From: Halarsenatibacter silvermanii
GTDB lineage: Bacteria > Bacillota > Halanaerobiia > Halanaerobiales > Halarsenatibacteraceae
Assembly: GCF_900103135.1 (NCBI RefSeq)
Contig: NZ_FNGO01000002.1
Coordinates: 114,480-178,479 of the forward strand
Direction of reading: 5' to 3'
Length of the DNA stretch: 64,000 bases
Positions 32,010 through 40,217 of the stretch are shown one piece after another. The notes beneath the pieces are model-generated. The model saw nothing but the letters and a program-made list of their open reading frames with translations. It made no database searches and had not been told where the DNA came from. Every line of letters begins with the position of its first letter. Position 1 is the stretch's first letter. The position numbers and the translations under genes were made by a program.

Positions 32010-33032
32010 TCAGCTCCTGCCAAAACTGCATTCGGGATAGCGGCAGATTTCACATTGCAGGCAAAGTCCGCCGTGACCTGCCTCTGCTATCTCTTCCGCC
32101 CGGATTTTTTCTCCCGCTGCTATTCGGGGCAGCATAATATCCAGAACGGTAACATCATAGAACATGGCGCAGGCGGGCAAACCAATGACCGGCACGTTAT
32201 CGGCATAAGCCAGCATGAACATAGCCCCGGGCAGCACCGGAGCCCCGTAGGAGATCAACTCATCAGTCTCATCTTCAATAGCAAATCTGGTGACGTCATC
32301 GGGATCGACCGACATTCCGCCTGTGCATACTACTAGATCCACCTCCGCAGCCAGGGCAGAACTGATAGCCTCCGCTATCTGCTGTCGATCATCGGGTTTT
32401 ATATCCGTTAAAACTACATCCCCACCGATATACTCCAGTTTTTCTTCCAGCACCTCTGTAAATTGATCCTCCACTCTGCCCTCATAAACCTCGCTGCCGG
32501 TGGTTATGACCGCCGCCTTCATATCTTCATAGTGTTTTACCCGCATGAGCGGTTTATCTCCCAGTTCGTTTTCAACTTCCCTGAGTTTCTCATCAGCTAT
32601 CAACAGCGGTATGATACGGGTACCGGCCAGTTTCTCGCCTTTTTCCACGGGCGTGTTATTGTGGCGGGTGGCCATCATCACGTCCGGATGAAGATTGAGC
32701 TGTTTCAGCCTGCTGCTTTCCACCTTGAGCAGCCCATCATGGGCAGCCAGCAGGTTGATTTTCCCTTCCGATGGCTCTGTTCTTTTAAGTCCGCTGCCCT
32801 GGGCCAGATCAGCCAGCCTGGCCGCCCCTTCATTTTCATGCACCCTGTCTTCGCTATTTTCGAGTATATAAACGGATTTTTTGCCCAGATCCAGCAGATG
32901 GGGTACATCTTTTTCTTTGATAATATAGCCCTTTTTGAATGCAGGGCCTTTTCTCTCGCCCTTCTTGATCTCGGTTATATCATGAGCCAGCACATGTCCT
33001 ACAGCTTCTTCAACTTTCAACCTCTTCATCAT
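32010..33032 (-). CDS. MoeA/MogA-like molybdopterin-binding protein
   Basis: Protein of 340 residues. Residues 1-150 include EEAVGHVLAHDITEIKKGE and a lipoyl-like segment; residues 165-310 form a MoCF-binding domain with AAVITTGSEVYEG, DLVVCTGGMSVDPDDVTR and PVIGLPACAMFY. The tail has a cysteine set CLQCEICRYPEC that might hold an Fe-S or zinc site. The gene is embedded in Mo-hydroxylase maturation genes, overlapping the XdhC-N gene by 23 bases, so it probably helps supply the molybdenum cofactor to the xanthine dehydrogenases here. Which step it catalyses is not clear. Confidence 0.78.
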   Translation of the reverse strand: MMKRLKVEEAVGHVLAHDITEIKKGERKGPAFKKGYIIKEKDVPHLLDLGKKSVYILENSEDRVHENEGAARLADLAQGSGLKRTEPSEGKINLLAAHDGLLKVESSRLKQLNLHPDVMMATRHNNTPVEKGEKLAGTRIIPLLIADEKLREVENELGDKPLMRVKHYEDMKAAVITTGSEVYEGRVEDQFTEVLEEKLEYIGGDVVLTDIKPDDRQQIAEAISSALAAEVDLVVCTGGMSVDPDDVTRFAIEDETDELISYGAPVLPGAMFMLAYADNVPVIGLPACAMFYDVTVLDIMLPRIAAGEKIRAEEIAEAGHGGLCLQCEICRYPECSFGRS

Positions 33033-33396
33033 CTCTGCTCCTTTCGGTTAAGTTTATAATCTCAATCATTACCTCCACACTTCCGCCGCAAATTCCTCCT
33101 ATCTTTTCGATCTCTTCGCTATCAAGCTCAAAACTGAGCCGCCGAAAATCAGGTTCCTCTTTTGATAGCATGGCTTCAGCGGTGGCCAGCACCTCATTTT
33201 CCACCGGTCCGCCTCCGATAGTCCCCACGGTTTCACCATCAGGTTTGAGCAGTATTACAGCCCCGCTCCCCCTGGGAGTAGAACCTCCGACCTCGATGAT
33301 TTTAGCCAGAGCAAATTTTAAATCCTGATCGAAATCTGCTCCTGATTCAAATTCACGCAGCATTTCTTCGACCATAATCTCATTCATCAGGTACAC
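33010..33396 (-). CDS. XdhC/CoxI N-terminal-domain protein (split XdhC)
   Basis: Protein of 128 residues made only of the XdhC_CoxI domain: FALAKIIEVGGSTPRGSGAV, then GETVGTIGGGPVENEVLA and GGICGGSVEV. XdhC-type chaperones bind and sulfurate molybdenum cofactor before insertion into xanthine dehydrogenase. The usual Rossmann half is encoded separately, immediately upstream, with a 10-base overlap. Confidence 0.85.
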   Translation of the reverse strand: MYLMNEIMVEEMLREFESGADFDQDLKFALAKIIEVGGSTPRGSGAVILLKPDGETVGTIGGGPVENEVLATAEAMLSKEEPDFRRLSFELDSEEIEKIGGICGGSVEVMIEIINLTERSRDDEEVES

Positions 33397-34139
33397 CTCC
33401 TCACAGCTGTTAAAGCGCCGGCTATCGAGACGGCGATCTCCTCCGGTGTTTCGCTGCCTATTTCTATTCCTATGGGAGCATCAACCCCGTTTAAAATCTT
33501 TTCATCAATATCCAGTTCCTCCTGAAGCTCCTGAAAAATAATGCCGACCTTGCGCCTGCTGCCTATCATACCCAGATACTTCCAGCTCTCCCTTATGACC
33601 CCCTTCAAAACCTCATAATCCTTTTCATGCTCAGGTGTTACGATCACAATATAATCATTTTTGCCGCCGGAATATCCCTGCAAAAACTCCCCATAACTGC
33701 TGGAGATCAGCCGGGTATTATCGGGAAATCGCTGATGATTCATGAGATCTTTTCGGGGATCTATAACATAGACTTCAAAGCCGAGCATGTCGGCGATATT
33801 GGCCAGAGGAGCGGAAACATGACCGGCTCCAAAAATACAAAGCCGGGGTTTTTTGATCAGCTCTTCGGCAAAAAACTCCAGATCAAGATCCTGAACATCA
33901 ATATCGATTAATTTATCCTCTTCCGGCTGGTTCTCTGCCAGCGAACTGGATAAAGAATCTTTAACAGCTTCATCCAGATCTCGGCTGTAATAAACACTGT
34001 CGCCTAAAATCAAAACTTTATCTCCTGGAAAGAGATCTAAATCCCTATTGCCTAAATCATCAGAAGCTGCTGTGTAAAGCATTGCTTTTTCTTCGGCCTT
34101 TATGGCCTCTTCAATTTTTCTCAAAAATTCAATGCGCAA
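33387..34139 (-). CDS. XdhC Rossmann-domain protein (split XdhC)
   Basis: Protein of 250 residues. The C-terminal two thirds is the XdhC Rossmann domain: RLCIFGAGHVSAPLANIADM, then VYVIDPRKDLMN, IVIVTPEHEKDYEVLK, YLGMIGSRRK and APIGIEIGSETPEEIAVSI. The N-terminal 100 residues look like a worn XdhC_CoxI-type region without the conserved Cys. Together with the next gene it rebuilds a complete XdhC, but with the halves in the reverse order. AGGAGGT precedes the start. Confidence 0.85.
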   Translation of the reverse strand: MRIEFLRKIEEAIKAEEKAMLYTAASDDLGNRDLDLFPGDKVLILGDSVYYSRDLDEAVKDSLSSSLAENQPEEDKLIDIDVQDLDLEFFAEELIKKPRLCIFGAGHVSAPLANIADMLGFEVYVIDPRKDLMNHQRFPDNTRLISSSYGEFLQGYSGGKNDYIVIVTPEHEKDYEVLKGVIRESWKYLGMIGSRRKVGIIFQELQEELDIDEKILNGVDAPIGIEIGSETPEEIAVSIAGALTAVRRCT

Positions 34140-34220
34140 AGTTATAACCTCCTTCTGCTGGTAAAATCAGATTAAGTCCATGGCCGACAACTAAACTTAA
34201 GCGGAAAAAATATCACAATA

Positions 34221-34239
34221 ACTGAAGACAGGAAGATCC
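34221..34239 (+). repeat. Partial copy of the dispersed repeat
   Basis: ACTGAAGACAGGAAGATCC matches the R end of the 35954-36089 element and of the 52850-52891 copy. The following bases AGATTTTAT are shared with the copy at 41818 read on its minus strand. Located between the split-xdhC gene and yqeB. Confidence 0.5.
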
Positions 34240-34266
34240 AGATTTTATCGACAGAGATAATGTCAC

Positions 34267-35067
34267 TCAGCTCAGGTGAAAGATAGCCTCCAGAACTCCT
34301 CCTCCTACCGCCAGAGATTTGTCAGAAATATAATTGACGTATTCTCTCTCAGATCTGGGATCGATATCGGCCAGCTTCTGTCCCGGCCCTACATCGAGTC
34401 CGGGCTTTATGAGACCTCTAATGATACCTCCTATCCCGGTTTTCAGAGGCCGGCCGGCCACCTCACCTATGATCTCTCCCTCGCCGATCTTATCGCCTAT
34501 CTCACGCTCGGAGGTGAAGGTGCCTGCGTTTTCGGAATGAATCACTCTCTCCTCAGAAAATCCGGCAATTTCCCCTGGTTTGCCCGTGTTTGGAGCCGGC
34601 TTCCCTTCATAAATTGCTCTTCCGAGATAATGTCCCCGGCAGGTTTCTATGACAGCATCCACATTTTTTCCTGCCTTAAAGCCCGGGCCCAGTCCGATGA
34701 CTATGTCGGCTTTGCTCCGGTTTATATCTTCAGGATTCTTTTTCAGCATCCGGGCATCTATCAAAATTTCATTCTTGTCACGGGTAAAAGTCCGGCGAAA
34801 ATCTTCAACCGCAGCCACAGGAATACCTTCTTTTTTCTGAACATTCAGCGCCTCTCCGGGCTCAGCAACTTTTCTGGCCTCGATACCTTCAACTTCCCAG
34901 CTTCCTTCGTACATGGCACTGGCGAAGGAGACATTCCGCCGTACAGCAGTCGGTTTTTCTTTTTCCACGATCAAAATCTCAAATCCACATCTGTGCAGAC
35001 GAAAAGCTGCGCCGCTGGCCAGATCGCCTCCTCCCAGTATAACTGCCTGAATATTTCTTTTTAACAT
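34267..35067 (-). CDS. yqeB: YqeB, Se-dependent Mo-hydroxylase accessory protein
   Basis: Protein of 266 residues of the EF2563/YqeB family: AVILGGGDLASGAAFRLHRC at the start, DIVIGLGPGFKAGKNVDAVI, and GAGPQK-like lipoyl-type C-terminal part (GRPLKTGIGGIIRGLIKPGL). YqeB marks the selenium-dependent molybdenum hydroxylase (SDMH) trait. The ATG at 35067 has GAGGGGGAT 11 bases before it; a longer frame to 35121 exists but lies fully within yqeC. Overlaps the 3' end of yqeC by 89 bases out of frame. Confidence 0.88.
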   Translation of the reverse strand: MLKRNIQAVILGGGDLASGAAFRLHRCGFEILIVEKEKPTAVRRNVSFASAMYEGSWEVEGIEARKVAEPGEALNVQKKEGIPVAAVEDFRRTFTRDKNEILIDARMLKKNPEDINRSKADIVIGLGPGFKAGKNVDAVIETCRGHYLGRAIYEGKPAPNTGKPGEIAGFSEERVIHSENAGTFTSEREIGDKIGEGEIIGEVAGRPLKTGIGGIIRGLIKPGLDVGPGQKLADIDPRSEREYVNYISDKSLAVGGGVLEAIFHLS

Positions 35068-35932
35068 CGCGTAGATATCCCCCTCTTTGAGCCTGTAAAT
35101 TCGCAAATCTCCTGATCGCAAATTTTCGATGAAGTTCCAGCAAACTCAGACCGACGGCAGGAACGGCTTCCCGAAAAGTCGCTATGCCTGCCAGGAAAGT
35201 TTCAATCCTTTTCAAAAGCCTCCAAGATAATGCGCCGGTCTGTGAAACCACCAGCTGAAGCTTTGAAAGATTTGTGGGAAACTTTTCCAACCGCAGATAG
35301 GACAGAAAAAGCTCGCTCAAAAGCCTCAAAGATACTGCCGCACCCCCGTCCTTTGATGCTGATCGGGGAATATTTATCCGCTGTTTTTCGATTAGTTCGC
35401 TCCGAAACAAATGCGGAGAACAGGGACGTCTGCCCAGTGCTGCCGCTCCCTGAACCAGAATGACCTGATCGCTGTAAGAGGGCACTTCCGGCTCATGATC
35501 GGCAGGAAGTTTACCTGAATGACGGGCAGCCCCATCCGCCTCTACCAGTATCAAAAAAGGGGCGGGAAAATTCTTGATCGCATTCACCAGCTCCTTATTC
35601 AGCCCGATCACTTTCAGCTTTTTCTCAGCTCCCGGCCTCTGTCTTTTCAGGCCGCGGCCGAGTACAAGCATTTCTTCCTGGCTGCCTTCAGCGTATTTCT
35701 TCAGCAGCGATCTGAGCTTTTGCTCATCAGCAGCAGCCCGAAAACAACCCGGCAGGTCGCCCGGCAGCAAAATTGCAGTTGTTGTCGTGTAAATGACACC
35801 GGAAAATTTAAACTCCCTGGCCAGCCGATTCATTATGGCGGTTTTACCGCCGGCACCTACAACGGCCACCATATCTCCCCGTGCTATTGACCATATATCT
35901 CTAAGCCGCATGTTTTTCCTGTGTGATCTCAT
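34979..35932 (-). CDS. yqeC: YqeC, Se-cofactor biosynthesis protein
   Basis: P-loop protein of 317 residues of the YqeC family: MVAVVGAGGKTAIMNRLARE (phosphate loop, residues 18-37), GVIYTTTTAILLP, LILVEADGAARHSGKLP and ADHEPEVPSYSDQVILV. It is one of the SDMH hallmark genes with yqeB. The last 29 residues are read from DNA that also encodes the YqeB N terminus in another frame, so an older stop may have been lost; the Gly/Arg/Ser-rich tail is probably not conserved. Confidence 0.86.
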   Translation of the reverse strand: MRSHRKNMRLRDIWSIARGDMVAVVGAGGKTAIMNRLAREFKFSGVIYTTTTAILLPGDLPGCFRAAADEQKLRSLLKKYAEGSQEEMLVLGRGLKRQRPGAEKKLKVIGLNKELVNAIKNFPAPFLILVEADGAARHSGKLPADHEPEVPSYSDQVILVQGAAALGRRPCSPHLFRSELIEKQRINIPRSASKDGGAAVSLRLLSELFLSYLRLEKFPTNLSKLQLVVSQTGALSWRLLKRIETFLAGIATFREAVPAVGLSLLELHRKFAIRRFANLQAQRGGYLRDVKKKYSGSYTGRRRSGQRRSFSSAQMWI

Positions 35933-35953
35933 AATATACAGTCCTTGTTTTTG

Positions 35954-36089
35954 GGATCTTCTTGTTATCAGTTGATAGATATAGTATAAGATCGGAGGAA
36001 AATTTCATTGTGAACGCAGCTTTATATCTTACAGTACAACTAAATGAGGTTTTTACACACCTATTAGTCAACTGAAGACAAGAAGATCC
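35954..36089 (+). mobile_element. MITE-like element, 136 bp, with 8-bp target duplication
   Basis: The ends are inverted repeats: GGATCTTCTTGT is perfect for 12 bases at 35954-35965 and 36078-36089, and the match continues with few mismatches to about 22 bases. Directly outside both ends stands the same 8-mer, TGTTTTTG (35946-35953 and 36090-36097), as expected from a transposase making 8-bp target duplications. There is no open reading frame inside, so it must be mobilised in trans. It fills the gap between yqeC and the modE-type gene. Other copies or fragments lie at 18175, 19773, 23013, 29054, 34221, 41818 and 52850. The transposase family is not identified; 8-bp duplications occur in several IS families, including ISL3 and IS1595. 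Confidence 0.8.
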
Positions 36090-36169
36090 TGTTTTTGAAT
36101 TCTGGCGGATTTTAAAAATTCTCTCTGCTCGTTATACTGAGACAAACATAACGAAAACAAAATTTAATT

Positions 36170-36538
36170 TCAGCAGCGGTCTCCTTCCGATCGCTTTCCG
36201 TCGAAATAATCGTCGGCCAGCTCCTGTACCCTGCCGGCAAAGTCTTTTTCAAGCCCGCGATATTTCCGCAGCAGAATGCGGCCCTTTTCCGTCAACCTGG
36301 AACCGCCTCCTCTGCTGCCACCAGCCTTACCCTCGGTCAGTTCAAAACCCAGCCTCTTCTCGAGAGAGTCAAGCAGATTCCAGGCCTGGCTGTAGGACAT
36401 ATCCATGGTCTCAGCCGCTCTCTTCAAAGAACCCATTCTATCAACCAGCTCCAGCATTTTAGCCGGGCCAGGCCCGAAAACCTTGCTGCCATCCTTTTCC
36501 AGCCAGAGCTTGTAATTAATGTCTAAATCCACAGCCAT
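36170..36538 (-). CDS. ModE N-terminal-type transcriptional regulator
   Basis: Protein of 122 residues with the ModE winged-helix: YKLWLEKDGSKVFGPGPAKM, then MGSLKRAAETMDMSYSQAWN and AGGSRGGGSRLTEKGRILL. It lacks the MOP molybdate-binding domains of full ModE; such short forms are frequent near Mo genes in clostridia and sense by other means. The ATG at 36538 overlaps the 3' end of mocA by 23 bases; a longer frame to 36691 has an N terminus that merely shadows MocA. Probably regulates local Mo-enzyme genes. Confidence 0.84.
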   Translation of the reverse strand: MAVDLDINYKLWLEKDGSKVFGPGPAKMLELVDRMGSLKRAAETMDMSYSQAWNLLDSLEKRLGFELTEGKAGGSRGGGSRLTEKGRILLRKYRGLEKDFAGRVQELADDYFDGKRSEGDRC

Positions 36539-37181
36539 CACCTCTATCGGAATCTCCCGGTCTAAGCTGGAGATATTCCTCTCTGTAATCCAGGTCTTCG
36601 AGAACCGAACTATCTTCTGTCTCAAAATATTCGATCTCATCTCTGCGTTCTTCCAGAAGCTCGCGCAATCCGCCTTCGGGTTGCTCCGCACCGTCAGCCA
36701 TCTTATAAAGATCTGGCAGCAAGGAGGTGGAGATCAAAACTGGATGTCCTCTTCTGCCGCAGCAGCGGGGCGCCAGTATAGATGGGTTTTCAGCTCTAAA
36801 TTCTGCCAGCAAAGAATCATAGAGGGAGGTCTTAATCAGCGGCATATCTCCCAGCATAAACATTATTCCCTCCAGATCGGAGTCTCCCGGCTCAAGTCCT
36901 TCTATTCCGACCATAACGCTGCTGAACATCCCCTTCTCAAATTCAGGGTTCTTTTTGATGATGATCTCCCCCCTATTATCTATGTGAGGAGAGGAAATAA
37001 GCACTTCTTTTATCCTGTCGACTTCCGCTCCCAGAACCACCCTTATTTCACCGGAGAGGCTGGAACTCTGCAGGCGGCAGATTACAGTTTCCAGAATCGT
37101 TTTATCTCCCCAGGGAAGAAGCTGTTTTAACCGATGCATTCTGCTGGCCTTTCCGGCTGCCAGGACCACCGCTGTCACCAA
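36516..37181 (-). CDS. mocA: Molybdenum cofactor nucleotidyltransferase MocA-like
   Basis: NTP-transferase of 221 residues. VTAVVLAAGKASRMHRLKQL is the nucleotide-binding signature, FMLGDMPLIKTSL the metal site, and CGRRGHPVLISTSLLP the substrate loop of MocA/MobA-like enzymes. MocA makes the cytosine dinucleotide form of Moco used by xanthine-dehydrogenase-family enzymes, which fits the two Mo hydroxylases downstream in the window. Two bases separate it from the P-loop gene upstream. Confidence 0.86.
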   Translation of the reverse strand: MVTAVVLAAGKASRMHRLKQLLPWGDKTILETVICRLQSSSLSGEIRVVLGAEVDRIKEVLISSPHIDNRGEIIIKKNPEFEKGMFSSVMVGIEGLEPGDSDLEGIMFMLGDMPLIKTSLYDSLLAEFRAENPSILAPRCCGRRGHPVLISTSLLPDLYKMADGAEQPEGGLRELLEERRDEIEYFETEDSSVLEDLDYREEYLQLRPGDSDRGDGCGFRH

Positions 37182-37183
37182 AA

Positions 37184-37999
37184 TCAGTCCACCTCCATCT
37201 CCACAACATTGATATCAATCTGCGGAACATTTATACCGGTAAAACTCTCCAGCTCGTTGGCCAGCACCCAGCGGTAATCCTCCAGATAATCGGGCAGAAC
37301 CAGACCGTATTTTACCCTGATGTAAAGTGTCAGAAAAAGCCCCTCTTCTTTTTTCGAGATGGTCAGATCCCTGACCTGCTCGATGCCGTTAAAATTATCC
37401 GATATATGATAAATAACATCTGCAATAACCTGATTATAAACAATGAGGTTGCCAAAATAGGTAAAACGGGCCCTGACGATCGAACTTTCCCGGCTGACTT
37501 CTTCTTTATCTTTATCACTGCTGAACAATACGCTCAGTGAATCTATAAAAAAACCGAGAAATCTGCGCCTGACCTCGATAGTGGGCACAGGAATGACATG
37601 TGTTCCTTCCTGAGAACGGGCCTTGCGGGCCTGCTCTATTTCATCTTCGCTGGCCAGTTCGGAAATATTAAGGCTGTGATCTACACCTCCAAGTTCGAGT
37701 CTTGCGGTTATCTTCTCCACCATGGACTGTGAGGTGCCCAGGATCAAAATTTTATCGGCATCGGTTTTTTCTATGGCTCTTTTCAGCTCCCGGCGGTGAT
37801 CATCATAGGCCATAACAGCTCTCTTGATGGCAGCAAGCTTGCTCGACTCCCTTTTAGCCGAACTTCCGGCCAGTATTCTTCCCTCTGAGATGAGCAGCCC
37901 GTCGTCCAGAATCAGAGGAATGTTGTGCTCATGTGCTACCATGCGGGCCCTATGACTTTTTCCGCTGCCGCTGGGACCAACAAGCGTATAAACTTCCAT
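37184..37999 (-). CDS. P-loop ATPase with Asp23/Gls24-like domain
   Basis: Protein of 271 residues. VYTLVGPSGSGKSHRARMVA is a Walker A motif at residues 3-22 and ADKILILGTSQSM a Walker B-like strand. Residues 165-271 (IVRARFTYFGNLIVYNQVIA, later GLFLTLYIRVKYG) resemble the alkaline-shock Asp23/Gls24 domain. The function is unknown. Tightly placed between the Na+-decarboxylase beta subunit (41 bases) and mocA (2 bases), so it may be co-expressed with Moco genes. TGCAGGAGGT precedes the chosen ATG. Confidence 0.7.
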   Translation of the reverse strand: MEVYTLVGPSGSGKSHRARMVAHEHNIPLILDDGLLISEGRILAGSSAKRESSKLAAIKRAVMAYDDHRRELKRAIEKTDADKILILGTSQSMVEKITARLELGGVDHSLNISELASEDEIEQARKARSQEGTHVIPVPTIEVRRRFLGFFIDSLSVLFSSDKDKEEVSRESSIVRARFTYFGNLIVYNQVIADVIYHISDNFNGIEQVRDLTISKKEEGLFLTLYIRVKYGLVLPDYLEDYRWVLANELESFTGINVPQIDINVVEMEVD

Positions 38000-38040
38000 T
38001 TTTCTACCTCCTGCAGTAATCTGCTTTAACAATCCTCAAA

Positions 38041-39171
38041 CTAGGCAAATATAGAAAGCATCACGCCGGCAGCCACCGCTGATCCGATAACACCGGCCAC
38101 ATTGGGGCCCATAGCGTGCATCAGCAGAAAGTTGGAGGAGTTTTCCTGCTGACCAACTTTGTTCACCACTCTGGCCGCCATAGGTACCGCCGATACTCCG
38201 GCTGCTCCTATCATGGGATTTATGCGGCTGCTGGTAACTCTATTCATGATCTTGCCCAGAATAAGTCCGGTTGCGGTTCCAAAGGAAAAGGCCACCACCC
38301 CTAAAAGCAGAATCTGCAGGGTATCGGCCCTGAGAAAGCGATCGGCTGAAGCGCTGGCTCCTACTCCCACCCCCAGCAGGATGGTGACGATGTTGATCAG
38401 AGCATTTCTGGCCACCTTGCTCAGCCTATCGACCACCCCGGATTCGCGGAAAAGATTGCCCAGCATGAGCATTCCCACCAGCGGCGCCGATGCTGGCACC
38501 AGCAGCACCACCAGGATGGCAACGGCCAGGGGAAATATTATCTTCTCCTTTTGAGATACCGACCTGAGCTGCTCCATCTTTATCCGTCTTTCTTCCCGGG
38601 AGGTGAGCAGTTTTATGATCGGCGGCTGAATTATCGGGACTAAAGCCATATAGGCATAGGCGGAAATTGCTATCGGTCCCAGATATTCTGGAGATAGGAG
38701 CGAAGATATATATATAGCTGTTGGTCCATCGGCTCCCCCGATAACTCCTATCGAAGCTGACTGAGGACCGGTAAACCCCAGCAGTATAGCGCCTATAAAA
38801 GTCATAAAAATCCCGAACTGGGCTGCCGCCCCTAAAAGCATGCTTTTGGGATTGGCCAGAAGCGGACCAAAATCAGTCATTGCTCCAATTCCCAGAAAGA
38901 TAAGGGGTGGAAAAATTCCCAGCTCATTCCCCAGGTAAAAATAATGAAATAGTCCGGCGGGTTGATCACCGACAGCTTCCTCCATCAATCCTGTCATCGG
39001 CAGATTGACCAGCAGCATGCCGAAACCTATAGGGATGAGAAGCAGTGGTTCGTATTCCTTTTTTATTCCCAGATATATTAAGACAACAGCGACCGTTATC
39101 ATAATTATCTCCCTGATGCCTATCAAAAAAAGTCCCGACCGCTGCATGAAATCCAAAAACGCCTGTGCCAA
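38041..39171 (-). CDS. Na+-pumping decarboxylase beta subunit
   Basis: Membrane protein of 376 residues of the OadB/GcdB/MmdB family with around nine to eleven helices. Signature elements are [33 protein letters not shown] with the Na+/H+-linked Asp, and [20 protein letters not shown] near the C terminus. It decarboxylates carboxybiotin while moving 1-2 Na+ outward. Follows the biotin-carrier gene by 48 bases. Confidence 0.93.
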   Translation of the reverse strand: MAQAFLDFMQRSGLFLIGIREIIMITVAVVLIYLGIKKEYEPLLLIPIGFGMLLVNLPMTGLMEEAVGDQPAGLFHYFYLGNELGIFPPLIFLGIGAMTDFGPLLANPKSMLLGAAAQFGIFMTFIGAILLGFTGPQSASIGVIGGADGPTAIYISSLLSPEYLGPIAISAYAYMALVPIIQPPIIKLLTSREERRIKMEQLRSVSQKEKIIFPLAVAILVVLLVPASAPLVGMLMLGNLFRESGVVDRLSKVARNALINIVTILLGVGVGASASADRFLRADTLQILLLGVVAFSFGTATGLILGKIMNRVTSSRINPMIGAAGVSAVPMAARVVNKVGQQENSSNFLLMHAMGPNVAGVIGSAVAAGVMLSIFA

Positions 39172-39219
39172 CTTGATTACCTCCTCGCATCTCTACGGAA
39201 TGATCCAATCGCTCTCAGA

Positions 39220-39714
39220 TTATTCTATAGTCAGCAAAATATCGCCGGCATCGACCGACTGACCGGAAGTCACCGAGATATTCTTAATTCTGCCTTCAGC
39301 AGGGGCTGAAATTTCATTTTCCATCTTCATAGCCTCGAGCACCATCAGCAGATCTCCCTGATTTATCTTATCTCCGCGGCTCACCTTCAAATCCAGTATC
39401 TTTCCGGCCATAGGTGCTTCAACCTTTTCCAGTTTATCGCCCTCAGTTTCAGGGGGTGAATCTTCTTTATCCCCGCCCCCTTTTTGCGTTTCCGCCGGCG
39501 TGGCTTCTTCCTCTTCAACTTCAGAGTCATTTTCCTCAACCGCAGAGTCAGTTCGATCATCATTACTCCGTTCAGCAGGAGAGGCGCTCTGTTTATGGGG
39601 GCTGCTCCCAGTTTCAGAAACAGCCTGGCTCGTTCGGTCTTCTGTCCCTCCGATCTCTTCGACCTCAACCTCGTAAGTTTCCCCGTTGATTGTAACTCTA
39701 AATTTTCTCTTCAT
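39220..39714 (-). CDS. Biotin carboxyl carrier subunit
   Basis: Protein of 164 residues. The C-terminal biotinyl domain carries LMVLEAMKMENEISAPAEGR with the biotinylated Lys; the N-terminal 20 residues form the start KFRVTINGETYEVEVEEIGG; between them lies a long Glu/Ser/Thr-rich flexible linker (about 25-95). It carries CO2 from the carboxyltransferase to the beta subunit. Overlaps the delta-subunit gene by 4 bases. Confidence 0.92.
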   Translation of the reverse strand: MKRKFRVTINGETYEVEVEEIGGTEDRTSQAVSETGSSPHKQSASPAERSNDDRTDSAVEENDSEVEEEEATPAETQKGGGDKEDSPPETEGDKLEKVEAPMAGKILDLKVSRGDKINQGDLLMVLEAMKMENEISAPAEGRIKNISVTSGQSVDAGDILLTIE

Positions 39715-40175
39715 TCACGTCCAACCTCCTGTTCTCCGGTGTATTCAAAATTATCGCTGTAAAAATCGGCACTCATCCAGGATGTTACGGATCTGCTCTC
39801 TTTTCTAACCCGCAGCACCCGAAATTTTTTCTCGCTATCCCGATAATAACTCTGTAAAGCGGCTGTGATAACTGCTGTTATCTGCGGAGAAATTTCTCTG
39901 CTCTCCGCCGGCCCCGCTTTTCTCTGGGGACTCAATTCCCCGTCATCGTCTTTGGCCTGGCCGGTTCTCTTTTTCTTTGTTTTCTCGTCGGGCTTTTCAG
40001 CAGTTTTTGACCCTGCGATAAACTCTATGACTTTAACAGCGGTCATCAACAAAAGCAGGATAAAAAACACTATTCCCATCCCCAGCACGGCAACCTGAAT
40101 GCCGGCCAAAAATTTATCGCCAAAACTCATCTCAGCCAGGGTTTCAGCGCTCTGTATTAATTCTAGCAATGACAT
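39711..40175 (-). CDS. OadG-type small membrane subunit
   Basis: Protein of 154 residues with one membrane helix (VAVLGMGIVFFILLLLMTAV, residues 29-48), a charged linker rich in Lys, and a C-terminal stretch SYYRDSEKKFRVLRVRK. This is the form of OadG/MmdD subunits that tie carboxyltransferase and carrier to the beta subunit. It lies 42 bases after the carboxyltransferase gene. Confidence 0.82.
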   Translation of the reverse strand: MSLLELIQSAETLAEMSFGDKFLAGIQVAVLGMGIVFFILLLLMTAVKVIEFIAGSKTAEKPDEKTKKKRTGQAKDDDGELSPQRKAGPAESREISPQITAVITAALQSYYRDSEKKFRVLRVRKESRSVTSWMSADFYSDNFEYTGEQEVGRE

Positions 40176-40217
40176 CTAAACAACCTCCTGAAATCCAAAA
40201 ATTATCCTCCGCACATT

